In this document: piece by piece, positions 25,846 through 39,519 of the stretch
Numbering within the stretch: the first letter of the stretch is position 1
Layout: every line of letters begins with the position of its first letter
NCBI RefSeq assembly: GCF_003590095.1
Contig: NC_039494.1
Coordinates: forward strand, 5,022,001-5,086,000
DNA length: 64,000 nucleotides
Origin: Trichoplusia ni
Taxonomy: Eukaryota; Arthropoda; Insecta; Lepidoptera; Noctuidae
Direction of reading: 5' to 3'
The notes under the pieces: generated by a model
The model's database searches: none
The model's input: the letters and a program-made list of their open reading frames with translations, nothing else
What the model was told of the DNA's origin: nothing
Position numbers and translations under genes: made by a program

Positions 25846-28195
25846 CACCATACCAAAGATTTAGGCCGAGATTTATTGTGATTACATTCTAATTCACTGT
25901 AAAGTCCGTATACATATTCATGTGTATTATTTCTATTCCGAATAAATAATATCGATTTCGACTTCTTACTGATAACTATACACTAATATGTATAGCACCA
26001 AACCTTTGAAGTTACCAATGCTGGTTGGACCGCGTCAGTCGCATCTGCGCTGCACAGACCTCTAATTATCGTCTCCATCTCAAACTCATCTTCGATATCT
26101 AGGATAGAGGAATAACCATCATTAAGATAAAATGCATCAGACAGCGTTAACCAACGTCTTCTTTTGATTTTATCTGGTCTGCGTAAGTAGAGAAAAAAAA
26201 ACTTTATTTTCCTCAGCTAGAATACTTAGGCTGAATATCCATTAATCTATGCCCAACAACAGGATCTTTAAATCTCGGCCTATATTCACCTTTCTACTAA
26301 GTCACATAATTGCCATTAGATTCACATAGTTTGACACAATCCGTCGTTCGACACAGATTTTATTCATAATACGTACACATTCTTCTAATAAAGCCTTCTT
26401 CAGTATTTACTATAAAACTTGATATTTTTCCACCTTTTTCTACACTTTCTAAGTCCTTGTATTTACTTATAGCTGTCTAGTCTATCTTATTACTTTCTAG
26501 TTATGATTTTCTGTAAGAAAAATACGTAAAAAAGTTACTTGATTAGTTAAGGGAAAATGTTGTTTTGTTTGATAATATAGCTACCAACAGTAGCATAAGA
26601 GCTTATTAAAAACTTTAATGTTCATTCTCAATTATATCACTCTTGTCTACATAAAAACTCGCAAGATTTTGATCGAAGATTCATGTTCGGTATATTTTAA
26701 ATTTTATTAGTATATAATTTGACATCACATAAATGTTCCTTCTACTTATTTACAATTAATTAAGATATCACTCGTTACTTCAAGCTTGCTATATTCTTTT
26801 TACATTCTGCTGTATACACATATGTTTTAAATGTGTAATCGCCATAGTTTCCTCCAAAGATGTGTTCAATATTGAATGTGTACGAAAAGAAGCCTCCAAA
26901 GATGATTTCAGTTCAAATAAAAGGTGTTACATGAGCATACAACAGTATTGTGGCTAGTCCGTTAGGATAACGCCGGTCTTTATATAACTAGCTGTAAGGG
27001 GTACATTTAAGTGATTTTATTGCTAAGTTCTCTTGTTCAAGGCGATGTGATCGCCATCAAGGCATAACTAAAAAGTATTATTTCGCTGTTTTGTGTATTA
27101 AACTAACATTTTGTTTAATAAGTTTCTCTTTTACATAGTAATTTTGTGAGAGTTTTAATTTTATTTTAAGATTGTTGTACGATTTATTTCTCGTGAATAT
27201 TTCGGTAATACCCGAATAGTTCCCGGTATTGTTCCTTTAATTGTTTTATGAATAATAAAAGTTTTAAAAGTACACTGCTTTTAATTATTTTTATCCTATA
27301 TTATATTATACCTTTAATGAGGAGGGGACTCCTTCCATTAACTATTGATGAAAAATAATAGATGCTATTCTTTGGCTAGTGACTTCGTTCATTCCCCTAC
27401 TCCACACCGTTTATTTATATCAACTCAAAAATAAAAACAAGAACATATAATCATAACTTTATAAAGATAATTTACAAAAAAATACAAGACATTTATATTT
27501 TACCTTAATTAATATGCAAGTTTTTATATTTTGTGATCACAGTATAATAGCATATTTGGAAATGGCGCGAAAACAAGAAATTCATTATTGTTAAGAGATG
27601 TTTGAATTATAATATCTGCAATATTGATTGCTGAGACCTAAATAAGTCAACCTTGTAATATTTGCAACAGAAATAGTAATTATTGTCGAAGTTAACTTAG
27701 ACCCACATACTCATTTGCAAGGGAATGTTATGCAGAAAAATTATGCTGAAATAGCTTTGTAAAGATCTTTTTTGAGTATTAATATTTGAGAAAACATCCG
27801 CCGACTCGCATTCACAATTGCATCTTAATCTCCTTTATAGTTAAGATAAAACTTGCCAACATCATAGAGTAAACTATAATTGCTGAAATCGTACCGTAAT
27901 CTTTATCGTAGACTTAATATTTTTAATTTCCGAATAGCGCTTGTGAAAAAAATCACGAAATAGTAAATACATAATCGTTATTTACTCCTGGTAATCAATT
28001 TTCCTGCTCACTGGTTAATAAGACAGTATGGCTCAAATATATTAGCGGTATTAGCAATAATGCTTTGTACTTAACCCTGCACCAACTTGTTAGCAAAACA
28101 TTTTCCTTACAACGAATATGTTATTTAGGTCTTCAACAGTTGAGGATAGTGCATACAACATAATGACACGTAACGTATATCTGTACAACGCTATG
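25846..28195. other. Convergent intergenic region, spermine synthase / CHMP1
   Basis: An AATAAA at 25941-25946 is the best polyadenylation signal for spermine synthase. The remaining AT-rich sequence probably includes a long 3' UTR for one or both genes. No protein-like frame is visible. Confidence 0.5.
25941..25946 (+). other. Polyadenylation signal of spermine synthase
   Basis: AATAAA about 95 bases after the TAA stop, immediately downstream of the last exon. Other AATAAA matches lie farther on, so alternative ends are possible. Confidence 0.5.
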
Positions 28196-30053
28196 TTATT
28201 CGGCCTGTCGTAATCTCGCGAGTCTCTGCGTGAGCTCGTCTTGTTCCTGCGACACGACGGTGGCGGTGCCCACTGATGTACTGGGGACCCCGGACGGCAG
28301 CTCCATGTTGAGTTCCAATCTGAAAGAAATTTTAACAATACTTATACTCGTGAAAATTAAACAATCAGCACTCTGCATCTATTTATCTACTGTTGCCTAT
28401 GCAATACTTAAACTTAAATATAACGAATTTACAACTTTGACAATGTACCAATGGCTCATCCATAATTTATTTAGATACTAATATGTTTTATTCCATTGTA
28501 AGTAATTATTGAATAGTTAGACAGAACAATTTGAAAAATCGTATGATATCATAGTTCAGTCTTTGCATCCACAAATGTTTCATTATACCATTAACCTTAT
28601 TAAAGTGGGTAAACAAATCGAGAAAGATAAAACGTACCCTGCTTCATCAGCAACTTGCTGCAATAGATTGTCGACATCTCCCTGTGGTACTGTGGTTGTC
28701 GTTGTTTGTGACATCGCGTTCTCCATGTATGACGACTGGACATCCAGATCTTCGAATTGGCTCTCGAACTTGTCCATAAGTGTTGATATCTTTTCCAGGT
28801 TCATTGATTTCATTGCCGCGTCCATCGCTTTTACTACACCCGCCATGGAATTTGTTACCTGAAATAACATCAATTTTTTTTTCAATTTGGCAACTATGTA
28901 CAAAAAAAATCCGCATAGTATATTTGGTCTTAAAATTGAGTAGTCCACGGTTTTTCCAAGAAATAATAATGTCCATTTTTTTTTTTCATTATGGGAAAGT
29001 GTTTTATGATAGATATAAAAATTTTTATTGCTAACTGACCTTTCTAGTTGTGAGTGCTGTTTGTACTCTGCTGGACACTGCATCCACTCTCGCTGACATC
29101 CTCAGGTAGTTGAGAGCTTGATTCTTCTGCCGTATAGCATTCTCTGCATGTATCCGCGCTCCTTCCAAGTTGCCTTTCTGTATCGCCTTCTTGGCTTTCT
29201 CTTTCTCCAACTTTTCTTCTTTCTCACATTTTTTTGAGTTCCTCTCTAACTCTTTTACAGCAAATTTTAAATTAAAGAGGTGTTCTGATTGTTGGGAGTT
29301 AAGGAATACAGTGTAAATAAATCAGCCATTACAATTTAAGCAACATGAATCCTGTTCTTAATTAAATATGTAAGTAACAAAGCTAAATATAAATAAAGCA
29401 ATGCATCGCACAATGCAGGAGGCAGTTTCATCAAAAGTGCTGCAATTAGTAAAACCTGTTACTCAATATAAAAAACCCTAATATAGCTTGATGAGTCACT
29501 TGTATATTCTTTGTAACACTAGATATTTATCAGCTTTGAAAACATTGAGATTATAATTGGCTTTATTTACTTTGTGATAAAATATGAAATGATATTCTGA
29601 TGGTTGTATTGCTCTAGGAAGGATAGTAATATAATTCAGTATGATATTCGTTCATGCTTTTAGGAGAGTTAATACAAATTATAATAGAATTCTAACAGTG
29701 ATGAGTGTCCTTGATGTTTTGGTAGGTAGTTAAATGGATTGACGATTCAGTTTGAGTGAGTAAAACATTGAGATAAACAATATGGAATGTACAAAAACTG
29801 TACGTCCAGATACTTATATTTCTACAAACTTGAATAAATATGTCAATAACGTAAGGTGGGGAAATACCATTAATCGGATCCATAGATGTTTCATACTTCT
29901 TTTTCTTCGTGATCGCCTTATGGGTATTGGTAGAAATACATTCCTCTTAAAAATTAAACGTAGAATTTTTGTTCTGCATGTTTACATAGACGAAAGATGT
30001 CAAAAACTTTCGAAACTTTAAAAAAGGATACTTTCCATAGCGGATGACGACAT
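28196..30053 (-). CDS. Chmp1: Charged multivesicular body protein 1 (ESCRT-III)
   Basis: Four minus-strand exons join in phase: 30032-30053 (22 nt), 29040-29284, 28638-28858, 28196-28319, giving 203 residues, the length I expect for insect Chmp1. The tiny first exon reads MSSSAME and splices after one base of the Lys codon, giving MEKHLFNLKFAVKELERN, the family N-terminus. Basic helices alpha1-2 follow (KCEKEEK, IQKGNLEGARIHAENAIRQK). The conserved NLEKIS..MDKFESQFEDLDVQ segment comes next. The C-terminal MIT-interacting motif DELTQRLARLRQAE binds VPS4 and spastin-type MIT domains. The protein acts on endosomal and cytokinetic membrane scission. Without exon 1 the protein would lack the membrane-binding N-terminus, so this exon matters. 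Confidence 0.95.
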
Positions 30054-30803
30054 TTCGTTCCCCAGTTTGACGGCTTATAAAAAACTTTAAACACAAAAAC
30101 GATAAAGGTGCGTGGACCTTTGAGTTTAGCACTAGGCACAGCCTAAAGTAACAACGAACAAGGAGTTGGAAATAATTATTTGTAATATGAATGACTCACG
30201 GTCAGTCAAAACAATTTTCGCTTATCTCTAGTCGAACTGTCAAACTGATTATGACATTAACTATTTTCTAGAGTAGAGCAACATTTAGAACAACTTTCTT
30301 ATCATTGGACAAGTTAGCAACGATTTTTGACCAAACATGAAGAAAAAACAACAAATTATGGAAACAAAAAGGGTTTTATGAAATTTTCCCATATTTCATT
30401 ATTAAATCTACAAATTGCGTTTTTAGTCAGTTATTCCTGGCCGATATTCTCACACCGTTCAATGAGCGTCTGCATAACCAATTGTTTATGGTCTATTATT
30501 TTAGAAAGTTGGTGCAACTGTTTATAACAACAAAACGTCAAAATAAAATTGAATTGTGTGAAAAGTGTTCGCTGCCGGATTTTATTTGGAAGTGAGAGAA
30601 TCGGAGAGCGTCAAATAAATAATCTTTAATATTTGTAGAAATCCTTTAAGAAAATAATTTAGAAATAAATATATTTAAATTGTAGTGCTTCCTTTCTTTA
30701 AGTTTTAATATTATTTTCGATTTTTGCTTAGTTTGTGACAAAAGCAGAAATTCCAAACATAGTATCGGATAAGTAGAGGACATTCGCTGGGCGTAAAAAG
30801 AAA
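30054..30803. promoter_or_regulatory. Divergent promoter region, CHMP1 / Akirin
   Basis: The start codons of CHMP1 (minus) and Akirin (plus) are 750 bp apart and face outwards. The interval is AT-rich without an obvious TATA element. It must contain both 5' UTRs, and shared control is an inference. Confidence 0.45.
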
Positions 30804-33800
30804 ATGGCGTGTGCTACTCTCAAAAGAAATTTGGACTGGGAGTCCATGGCCCAAATGCCAGCTAAGAGGCGACGATGCTCGCCATTTGCAGCCAGTTCAA
30901 GTACAAGTCCTGGAATTAAGGTGAATGAAAGCAGACCATCGTCATTTGGAGAATCCGTTATTGCACCTGCGAAACTGACCCCAGGTTTGTTTATTTTTTT
31001 TATTTATGACTTGGAATGGGTACGAAGCCTCCGCTAGGGTTTTTAATTGATATTAGTATGAATTTATACATTATTTGTATATTTATTACAGCTGTATTAT
31101 CTAACGCCATTGTTTCCACTGCATCATGAATATTTTTATCGCGTTAGAGCGAGATGAGTGATGCATGAAGACTACTGCGTGGATTTTTTCATGTCCTTTT
31201 GTTGGTTTTTGTGTTTAATCCCCTGCTCCCAAGTCTTTGTAGCGTTAAATCGTGGGTTAGTTTTTACTGCAACCCAAGTTTTTTGTCGAACATATGCAGT
31301 TCAAGCAATTCCAAACTGCATACTCAGCTTAAATATGCATGTTTCATTTTAACAAACGTTAATAATTACTAATTGACTGCATGACTAGACATATTCAAAC
31401 TTTGCAAATAATTGCCTATGTAAGCTGTTTTATTTGAATGTTGACATCAATTATTGCATATTCATTGCAAAACATAATTTCGATTCTTAGTTCACTTTGT
31501 TGTAGTCAGAATTTACACTTGTATTACTGTTTAGATTTTATCATGAAGGTTATAATGTTGAGGTCTTGTATTTATAATTCTCTTTGTACCTTTGTAACAA
31601 AAACATTTCTGAAGAGGAAACTTACTGGTTGGAATAAAAAAGAATTACTTAATAAACTAACAAATGATGAAAATAAAATTAGCATGCCAACAAAAATATA
31701 CCAATTTGTTATATTATATATTCATAATGGTATTTATCAGCTTTTTATAAATGCAGCTAAGCTCAAAGATAGAACACATTTTACACAGCTGAAGAACATG
31801 CTAAATAAATAACAGCTGGCAGTTTCTAACAATGGAAACATATTTCTTTGTGCAGTTTAATTTAATGCATTTATAGTCTAAATGAAACAAATTAAGGCAA
31901 AAGAGTGTCATGGTCTCATTAACAGTAACTCATTTAGATTTAATTAAGGTCTATGCAATTATCTAAAGTCACTTGATCTTATAAATTTGATATTTTGTGG
32001 TATTTTTGTTGCTTAGCAACTGACACTAAACAAAAAAAGGTCCTTCAGGTACCATCCTTGTCTTTTTTTGTCAGTTACACATTTGATTTTAAATTGTTTC
32101 ATTGTTGACAGCTGTAAACTGTCTGTCTGTTACTTGTATGAATGTCATGCATAAGGTTTAGCTTATTTATATAAATTAACTATTAGTTTTACTTCTTTCT
32201 TATTTCTCTTAATATATATTACTATTTATACTGCTTCTGATCTTTATATACTGGAATTTAATAGGTCTCAAGTATTTTATAAGTTTGGTTGGTGTGAGTT
32301 TAATGACTGATATATTTTCATTTTTTACATATCTAAACCATAAAAGGACCTTTACAAGAGAGAAATAATAAAATGTGTATAAAATAATACATAAAAATTA
32401 TAGATTAATTTAGTTACTAATCTGTACAAAACTCTTTACTTATTAATTGTTATGAACTTATAGAAAAAACAATTAGTTCTGGATTAACGGAATTAATTTA
32501 GATTATGTAGATAAAAGAATGTGATGGAATGTCAATTGTACATATTGTTTAGTAAGGCAATTTCTTTAAACAAAATGAACCAAACAATGTTAGTAAACTA
32601 ATCATTTTAGTTGACTTCCAACTTGTCACAAATACTTGGTGGTTATAAAATAACTAAAGTTGGGGCAAATAAACAACCAATATTTTTTCTTTGATTTATA
32701 GACCAATTCTGGATAGTACATGCAATGCATGACAAGCATGGGCTGAGTTGATTAAAAAACAAACAAAATCTACTGAAATGACATTATTATTGGCATGAAA
32801 ACATTATTTATTCTTTTGATTATACATTATTACTATAGGAGTAATACAGTAGGAGCAGGCACATCAGAAGTTGACTCTTTAGTTGATGATGAAAATATTT
32901 TAACCATCTTTGATATGAGATTATATTGAATTTCACCTATATATTCTAATCATTCTAATGCTAATTCGGGAAAGCATTGATTATGCACATAACACAAATA
33001 CCATGACTCAAAGTTTAAATGTTAAATAATGGTGATAAAATCACATACCTAAGTACATTCTCACATACCTGGTGTAAAAAGCTTATTTCAATTCAATAAT
33101 TTATTTCAGACTTATTTTCAGTCCATATAGTGTTAGTAATACATAAAAGATAATGTACGTAATTTATTTTCTACTAACAATGAAATGGGAAGAACAAAAA
33201 ATAAATTGTCTATCAAATTGACAAACTTAACACGATACTTTAAACTGTCGACAGAACGCGTAGCACAAGAGGTCTGGGACGAGTTCAAGCGCCTGCAGCG
33301 TCGCGGTCAGCTCCAGCTCAACAACACGTCCTGCTCGACGTCAAGTGGCTCCGAGGGTGACTGCTCACCGCCGCACCACACACAGAAGATTCGCCACCGT
33401 GCACTCTTCACTTTCAAACAAGTATGTTCTGTTAAAATGAATAGTTAAATATAATTTTTGCTTCTATATGCAAATAATTCCCCTGTTTCACAAAAAATGG
33501 GGAACGGTTTTACAAACGACTTATGAGGTATGAAACTCTCGTAAAGGTAATTGGCTATAATGGTTATGTCGCTAATTATTCGAGGGTTCCATACTTGATG
33601 ACTAAAAATGGAACCATATTACTGAGGGTTTGCTGTCTTTCCATCATTAGCCTGTATCTGTATAACCATTATAGCTGAAAGGTTTAAATTTTCACAGATG
33701 ATGTATTTCTGCTACTGTTATAAAAAGAAAAAGTAAAAATTATGATCCAGGTTAAACTATTATTTTTATTGTTATTGTCATAGCTTAAATTTATTTGTCA

Positions 33801-35085
33801 TCTAACTAATTAGTTTATCTTTAGGCATTCATACAAAACCTTCAGTGTCGTGAGTCCGATTCGCACACTGGTTTTATTTAAATAGGAAATGCTGAGTTTA
33901 AAAATGAAAGGTCTATAAACCAATGCAAAACAGCACGAAATATTATTAAATCAATAGTACTGAAATATACCAAAATTATTTATTTAATACTTACCACCAG
34001 CCCCTGCTTCGCACGCACAAATTTACTATCTAGAAAATTGGTTGTCATGAGTCAACCCTTAAACATTGCGACAATATTTTGATCTACCTCGTAGGGTAAA
34101 AAAATATTAAAATACTCAAAAATATAAACATTTCTCCACTATTTAATGAATGTTTGTTATTATACATATAAACCTTCCTCTTCAATCAATCCATACATAG
34201 GGATATAGGGACAGAGAAAATGACTTTGTTTTATACTATGTAGTGACGTGTTTATACAAAAAGCTATACCCAAGAGTTTTATCATTTTTAAGAATCTTAA
34301 CAAAGACAAAGTGTAAAACAAAAGTGGAGAAGGGTTAAAGAAGTGGTTAATATGTTAACATATATTTGAAACAATGATAATAATGAATATTGCATGTTAC
34401 CAGGTGCGCATGATCTGCGAGCGAATGCTCCGCGAGCAGGAGGTGGCACTGCGGAGCGAGTACGAGACCGCGCTCAGCACCAAGCTTGCCGAACAGTACG
34501 AGGCCTTCGTACGCTTCAATCTGGACCAGGTACTGAGTCAGCATAACTGAGTCTTGAGTACTGTTATAAGTTAGGCTATTTGCAGCATATAGTCAGTAAA
34601 AGTAGATGTAAATAGTTGGTTGGGCATTTGAATGTTCAGATAATGTACATATTGAAAAAAACAGAAAATATGACCTATAATCAAAGTTAACAATGCAGCT
34701 AATCAATACATGTCAGATGGTTTTTATTTTGATTCTATTTATTTTCACAAAGAAGTTTTTATTTTGTATATTGGTCCCACATTAATCCACCCATGCCCAT
34801 GCCCTCCTGGCCCGTGACTAAGCAGCCGTTCCCCGCAGGTGCAGCGCCGGCCCCCGCCCGCCACGTGTATGCCGCTCGGCATGGATGCAGAGCACCACAT
34901 GCACCAGGACCTTGTCCCCAGTTGTGAGTATAGTTTCTGCCATATTACAAATTACATTAAAACTGCCTACTAAATAATTCTGTTTCAGTTCTTTCTTTCT
35001 CCATATATCGTAATAGACTTTAAAACTGTCGAAAAAAAAATCTGTATAATAATATAAAATATTTATGCTTTCAGATCTGTCCTAA
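30804..35085 (+). CDS. akirin: Akirin, nuclear cofactor
   Basis: Five exons join in phase: 30804-30984, 33255-33421, 34404-34529, 34839-34923, 35075-35085, giving 189 residues. Akirin is a small nuclear protein linking transcription factors such as Relish/NF-kB and Twist to chromatin remodelling, and in vertebrates it supports nuclear import of proteasomes. The N-terminus (MACATLKRNLDWESM, then PAKRRRC as nuclear localisation signal) and C-terminal half (FTFKQVRMICERMLREQEVALRSEY, TKLAEQYEAFVRFNLDQ) match the family closely. The last exon contributes only 11 coding bases and gives the final YLS, matching the family's SYVS-type end. Intron 1 is 2.3 kb and intron 2 about 1 kb. Confidence 0.95.
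30985..33254 (+). other. Akirin intron 1
   Basis: This AT-rich intron contains an uninterrupted frame, ATG 31543 to stop at 31812 (89 codons; the open frame extends upstream to about 31438), of unknown meaning. No repeat family is recognised. Confidence 0.4.
33600..33745 (+). repeat. Dispersed repeat, CTGTCTGTC/GATGATGTATTTC family, copy 2
   Basis: Blocks TGGAACCATATTACT, GGTTTGCTGTCTTTCC, AGCCTGTATCTGTA, ATTATAGCTGAAAGG and TTTTCACAGATGATGTATTTCTG recur in the same order as in the copy at 5618-5765. It lies in Akirin intron 2. Confidence 0.5.
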
Positions 35086-37419
35086 TGTGAAAGGCGTCGG
35101 CTATGCGGTATAATACTGCAAATATATCAAGACAAACATATTTTGGTATATGTGAATATTATATGCGGGAGTAAAGTATCCTAATGAATCAAGACATTGT
35201 GATTGCTCGTGGAATCTGACGCTAGCTAATATTGCGAAACATTTTTCATTTGAACAGTACAGTATTATTGTACGCTGATAGATGCAGTTCTCCCACCCCA
35301 TTTTGTTTTGTTTCAGTTCGGATTAAATGCCAATAGACCTACAAGTTCGCAATATTGCCCGCGTAAGATTCCACAGCTTAGTTCATGCCACATACACATA
35401 ATTAGCTTTTAATGCTTTAGGTAAGGTACGCTGGATAATTGTGTTCATAGACTGAGGATCGACGACTTGTGGCCAGACTTGACACTTATTTTAGTTCTGG
35501 CCCATAATTGTATTGGAAAACGGGTTTGTTAACAGAATTATGTCAAAACAGTAAAGCCAACTATACATTTGTATTTTGTATATTTTCTAAAGTAATGTTA
35601 CAGAACCTGTAGTTTACATATTATAACACGAGTAATAAATTCACTCAGAGTGCCTCTTAATCATTTTCCTCGAAAGTGCGAATTAGTTAGCCATAATTTT
35701 TTTGATTGACGATTATTTTTACTGTACTTTTCTTTATAGTGTTGTCGAATTATAGTTGTAGTTCGTAAATTATATTTGATTGTATGTTAGGGCGCGTTGA
35801 TCCCCGCCCATAGCTCTTATGAGATGGCCTCTTGTATCAAACAGTTTGGTATACCTTTAGTAATCTATATACGATGTATTCTTATCTATAATGGCTATCT
35901 CTAGCCAAATCATATTTAACTACTACTGAACTTATTTCCTCGAAATTAACTCACTGATACATGGCTTTTAGAGAATGATTAATTAGCTTTATTTAAATTT
36001 TTAAGTTATTTTTTTCTCAGTAATGTATTTGATGAAACTGCGACGATGTTGACGGACACTGTAGCCGAGAATACTGTGTTCGGCTAAACATTATTGGGTT
36101 TGTTTTATAATAATTGTTTAGTTAGTAACTTTTTATTGAATACAAAAAACGATATTTGTTACCAAGCATTATTCAATAAAAATTAGGATAGGACTTTTTT
36201 TAAATTGTATTATCAGCTCTTTATTGTAGGTTATTGGCGATTAAGAACTGAAAATAAATTAGCTAAACACCCATAATTGGAATTTTATTGCTTTTCCCAT
36301 GTTGTTTAGTTCTAGATTATGTGTGAGAAGTGCTTAAAATGAAGCCTAAAGAAGATTCCTTATTTCTGAGCAACAATGCAACTAATCTCCGCAGTGGTGG
36401 AGTGGTAAGTAGTCAGAATTAAACGTAACAACAAGGACCGATATCGCGATTACAAAGAAATTCGGTTCGAGCACTACGACCCGTATTTTTGGAACATGTC
36501 AATGGCGCATACGTCGTAGATACCATACAGATTACGCATTAACAAAATGATAATTATGAAGTTCGTGATAACTTGAGGTCAAATGTTACTTAGTGCTGTA
36601 CTAAAGTTGCCGATAAATTAATACATAACGGTGTAACGGACCTGGTGTATTTTGAAATTCGATTCCTAGATTCATACGCGATGGAGATGGATGCTATTGA
36701 GGAAATGGCTTCGACCATAACAATACTTCTACAACAAAATTCTTTTCCGTTTAGTTGCAAGACAAAACTGGTTCTGAAAACCGTGCGTGGGTGTATTTGG
36801 TTGATACTCTTTTATTAAATTCTTGTCCTACTTTAAGTACTAAAAAGATGATTGGTACTGATTTGGTACTTTTTCTACATACTTTGAGTTGTGTTAGGGA
36901 GTGTCGTTGAGTTAGATAGCATGGTTTCTGACCTTTAAGAATAGTTTTTCTTACGATGCACCTTCACGGCTTTTAACAGTCTTCTATAAAGAATACAAAA
37001 GTTGAAAAGATGTTTCAGTTAGCTTATATTCATAATATTAAAAATGTATCTATCCTAGACCCTCTCAAAGGTAAATAAATAATTCACAAACAATTATTAT
37101 TCTAGCAGTATATTTAAATGAATGACTTTTGATTTTTATTAATTGATTATATTTAATAAAAAAAAATGATAGAAAGTAAGGTTTCGTTCCTCTTCAATAG
37201 TTTGGGTTCTAGACATTTTAGTATGGGATTGGCCACAGACATATTTCAGTGGTTTGTTTCCTGTACTTATTTAATCTCTGGTAAATCATTCGTTCCGGGG
37301 ACAAAAATTCACTCTTTGAATGATTTATTTTGTCATTGTCATTTGTATTGTAAAGGTGTTAATGAAAATATTTTCATTTATTTTGCTAAAGCTGCAGTGT
37401 TCTTTTGAAAGAGATCAAA
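35086..37419. other. Intergenic region, Akirin to GID8
   Basis: Contains the Akirin 3' UTR, with candidate AATAAA signals at 35634-35639 and about 36173, and the GID8 5' flank. A segment at about 36340-36740 has more balanced composition and short broken frames but no recognisable protein. Confidence 0.4.
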
Positions 37420-39519
37420 ATGAGTTTCGACTTGGCAAACAATGGCAACGATAAAGAGGACCGAAAATATTACGATCGCAATAAAGGGGACGACTTGCAA
37501 ATCTCTAGAACAGATATGAATATGTTGATAATGAACTATCTGGTAACAGGTAACACGACTTAGAATAAAATAGGTTTAGATGTATGATTGTTCAATAATC
37601 CTTGCACTTCGCATGAAGGCTGATGTTTATGCAAAACCAATTCTAGATGTGTTTCACAACAAAGAAAACACCACGACTAACGTCTGGTAAACTGCGAATC
37701 GTGCACGAATCTTGATAGTAATTCTTTATTCTTTTATGTTTTGGTAACGATAAGATGTAATGGAAGACGAACTCATTATCACAAGCGTATATATTACCTT
37801 ACAAACTGCAGTATCCTCCATTGTGTTAAAGACTTATTCTACACTGATATATTATGTCGATTCTGCTCCTTGTTGTGGTTATTCCAAAATGCGTTGTAAT
37901 ATTCGTTAATGGAATAAGTAATGTTCCTTAAAAAATATTGGTTTTCTAAAATTTAAACTTTACATTTTGTAATCCTTTATTTTTACTAAGTAGTCTTCCA
38001 AATAGTATGGAAAAGAATTAATTTCTAAAATTATTTTGTGATTCACAACAAGGTCAGATAATGTTAAAATATTTTCTTATTGGAAACATAGGTTTAGTCA
38101 GTACCCTTGTTACTATTTCAGGAATATTTTTTAATTTTTGTACTATGAAAATATTGTTTCTTAACCAAAATATTTAATAAACAACAACCAAAATTGTCTT
38201 ACTCATTAAAGCCTTAAAAAAATATTCTATGCTAGGAAAAATTGAATAAACTATTTCTTCCGCATAAAAGTATCAAAGGAAATGATGATGTTTATAATAA
38301 TATGTGGACAATATTGAACATTCCCAACATATTTCAGAGGGTTTCAAAGAGGCAGCTTTAAAGTTCCAACAAGAGGCAGGCTTGCAAGAGCCTGCGCTGT
38401 GCAGCTCACTTGATGAGAGGATCATGATCCGTGAAGCTGTACAGACTGGACGGATTCCAGATGCTATAGCTATGGTCAATGCTCTACATCCAGAGTTGTT
38501 GGACAATGACAGATATTTATATTTCCATTTACAGGTACAGTATTTTCATAAAAATCTCAAAAATATCATCAAGTCTCTGTTTTTGCTGAGAATAAGGACT
38601 TTGCATATTACCTTATAAAAATTAAATAATAATGCTGATTGATCTTTGCAACGAAATGACAAGTAAATCTCACTGTTGTTGAAATAATAATCCTTGCTTA
38701 TTAGTTTTATCCTTTGATGTTTCATAGTGTTTTAATATGCTATAATATATGGTGTTGCTATGGAAGCAATAAAGTATTGAGTAATGAACTGATAAGTAAA
38801 TAGAGTAGTGTTTATTTTTTACAAAAATGAGGTAACTTTATATTGATAATTGGTTACAAAATTGTCTACTGCTAGAAAGAGGGCTATGTGGGCATAAGAA
38901 GTCGTGTAGATGACGATGATGATTAACTGTGTCTTTATCAACAGCAACTACAACTCCTAGAGCTGATCCGCGGCGGACGAGCCGAAGAAGCTCTGGCATT
39001 CGCTAGCGCGACTCTCGCCGAGGCCGGCGCTAACGACCCCAACGCTCTGACTGAGCTGGAGAGATCTCTCGCTCTGCTCGCCTTCCCTGACCCCCACGCG
39101 TCTCCCTTCGCTGATCTGTTGCTACCTTCACATAGTCAAAAGGTCAGTCCATACAAATATGTTCTGAATATGCAAAATTTGGCCTATTTCATACTTAGTT
39201 TTTTCTTATACTGAGTATCTAGAGTTTGTGTAAATATTTGCCATTTTCACCAAATCGTGGATTTTTTGATATTTATAATTGCGAAAAACCGCTACTTATA
39301 GTACTTTATATTAATACGCCTAATATGAGCTTCATTTTCCAGATTGCTAGCGAACTCAACGCCGCGATTTTAAAAATGGAGAACCAAGAGTACACAAATC
39401 CTAAGCTGTGCAGTCTTCTGCGGATGATCCTGTGGTCGCAGAACGAGCTCGACAAACACAACATCAAGTACCCCAAGATGACAGATCTCGCGAATGCAAC
39501 CATAGAGAAGCCAAAGTAA
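37420..39519 (+). CDS. Gid8: Glucose-induced degradation protein 8 homolog (GID8/TWA1)
   Basis: Four exons join in phase: 37420-37549, 38338-38534, 38945-39142, 39343-39519, giving 233 residues (human 228). GID8 is a scaffold subunit of the GID/CTLH E3 ubiquitin ligase. Domains in order: a variable N-terminus, LisH at about 31-63 (TDMNMLIMNYLVTEGFKEAALKF), CTLH (ERIMIREAVQTGRIPDAIAMVNALHPELLD..RYLYFHLQ) and a CRA domain (LELIRGGRAEEALAFA, ERSLALLAFPD, PFADLL, LLRMILWSQNELD, YPKMTDLANATIEKPK). The C-terminus matches the human TIEKPK-like ending. Two possible AATAAA signals follow at 39866-39871 and 40060-40065. The gene reads in the same direction as Akirin. Confidence 0.95.

Noticed and set aside
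28563..29034. Plus-strand frames opposite CHMP1
   Set aside because: They are antisense shadows of CHMP1 exons 3 and 2.
36341..36421. Short frame MKPKEDSLFLSNNATNLRSG before GID8, as an extra exon
   Set aside because: It ends in a stop 80 bases on; GID8 has its own start at 37420 matching family length; no second exon in phase.
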